From positions 2,421 through 7,537 of the forward strand of contig DAZF01000028.1 of the NCBI GenBank assembly GCA_002507205.1: 5,117 bases of DNA, given 5' to 3'. The notes below the pieces were generated by a model. That model searched no databases. It saw nothing but the letters and a program-made list of their open reading frames with translations, and was not told the DNA's origin. How positions within the stretch are numbered: position 1 is the first letter of the stretch; each line of letters opens with the position of its first letter. Both the position numbers and the translations under genes were made by a program. Positions 4,387 to 5,117 of this stretch are shown here, piece after piece. The stretch is from Methanolobus sp. UBA32 (GTDB taxonomy: Archaea; Halobacteriota; Methanosarcinia; Methanosarcinales; Methanosarcinaceae).

Positions 4387-5117
4387 TCAGACAAGTGCTG
4401 CCTTAATCCTTTCTAATCCTTCCTGTATTCTTTCCAGTGACGTAGCATAAGATATCCTTACGAAATCCTTGCCACTTTCACCGAAGGCAGAGCCCGGAGT
4501 GACTGCAACGTGTGCATCCATGAGTAACTTTTCTGTAATGGTATCTCCATTTCCATACTCACTTACATCTGCAAATGCGTAGAAGGCACCGCCTGGTTTC
4601 TGGCATTTTATACCAATGGCATTAAGGCCATCTACAAGAAGGTCACGTCTCATCTTAAACCTTTCAACCATTTCGGTAACTGGTTCCTGTGGTCCTTCAA
4701 GAGCTGCAACACCGCCGTACTGGACAAAGCTTGTTGCACTGCTAACGGAGTGGGATTGTATCTTTAGCATACCTTTGATGACATCTGATCTTGCATGAAC
4801 ATAACCAAGTCTCCAGCCGGTCATTGCATAGGCTTTGGAAAAACCGTTGACTGTGATAGTTCTGTCCTGCATACCTTCAAAGGACCCAATGCTCAGATGT
4901 TCCCTGTCGTAGATTATCTTCTCATATATCTCATCAGAGAGCACAAGTAGATCATTATCTATAGCTATGTCTGCGATATTTTTAAGGGTCTGCTTATCAT
5001 AAACAGCCCCTGTTGGATTTCCAGGGCTGTTAACAACTATAAGCTTTGTTTTGTCAGTGATGTATTCTTCAGGATTCTGAGGCTTAAAACCATCTTCCGC
5101 ATCAGTTGGTACCCATA
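4387..5117 (-). CDS. Class I/II PLP-dependent aminotransferase (aspartate aminotransferase family), N-terminus outside the window
   Basis: Cytosolic pyridoxal-phosphate enzyme that moves an amino group between an amino acid and a 2-oxo acid. The closest type by motif is the AspB/prokaryotic aspartate aminotransferase family (COG0436 type); exact substrate is not readable. The 242 visible residues include NSPGNPTG (29-36), SDEIYE (60-65, cofactor-contacting Asp61 and Tyr64), the Schiff-base lysine Lys94 in NGFSKAYAMTGWRLGY (91-106), KPGGAFYAF (173-181) and VRISYA (219-224), whose Arg220 should bind the substrate alpha-carboxylate. All key residues in the visible part are present. About 130-150 N-terminal residues and the start lie beyond 5117. 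It stops at TGA (4389-4387) and converges on ribL, so the two are not co-transcribed. Family members run to about 380-400 residues. Confidence 0.94.
   Translation of the reverse strand, partial: WVPTDAEDGFKPQNPEEYITDKTKLIVVNSPGNPTGAVYDKQTLKNIADIAIDNDLLVLSDEIYEKIIYDREHLSIGSFEGMQDRTITVNGFSKAYAMTGWRLGYVHARSDVIKGMLKIQSHSVSSATSFVQYGGVAALEGPQEPVTEMVERFKMRRDLLVDGLNAIGIKCQKPGGAFYAFADVSEYGNGDTITEKLLMDAHVAVTPGSAFGESGKDFVRISYATSLERIQEGLERIKAALV

Overview
This window looks like chromosomal DNA from a methanogenic archaeon, most likely of the Methanosarcinales. Four observations point that way. There is an archaeal-type FAD synthase (RibL). TATA boxes of the TTTATA type, some with a purine-rich BRE in front, lie upstream of genes. 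Ribosome-binding sites match the archaeal anti-Shine-Dalgarno core (GGTGA), set exactly four bases before the start codon. The proteins include a multi-PAS soluble histidine kinase and a small cytochrome b5-like protein. The genus cannot be fixed from the sequence alone. I see no mobile element, CRISPR array, rRNA or tRNA.

Layout. (1) 1-405, minus: a GNAT N-acetyltransferase lacking its C-terminus at the window edge. (2) 406-571: a divergent promoter region with a 16-bp perfect palindrome near its middle. (3) 572-1198, plus: MsrA with a signal-peptide-like N-terminal extension and a strong internal start signal. (4) 1199-1501: a terminator-like hairpin, two candidate promoters, an operator-like inverted repeat and an eight-codon mini-ORF that ends inside the ribosome-binding site of the next gene. 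(5) 1502-3379, plus: a cytosolic histidine kinase with three PAS domains, apparently starting at a rare CTG codon. (6) 3434-3670, plus: a 78-residue cytochrome b5-like protein, 54 bp behind the kinase. (7) 3671-3914: a strongly foldable 3' region, a terminator-like hairpin and the ribL promoter. (8) 3915-4334, plus: RibL, starting at TTG. (9) 4335-4386: an AT-rich convergent terminator region. (10) 4387-5117, minus: the C-terminal 242 residues of a class I aspartate-type aminotransferase.

How the genes fit together. Most are housekeeping or stress-repair genes with separate promoters, not one operon. The only likely transcriptional pair is the kinase and the cytochrome b5-like protein. MsrA (oxidised methionine repair), a PAS kinase, a putative haem protein and FAD synthase share a loose redox theme, but this is inference from proximity only. 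No response regulator lies in the window, so the kinase's partner is unknown. I do not see a clearly new multi-gene system. The observations most worth checking are the start region of the kinase, the two possible starts of MsrA, and the operator-like and structured non-coding elements.
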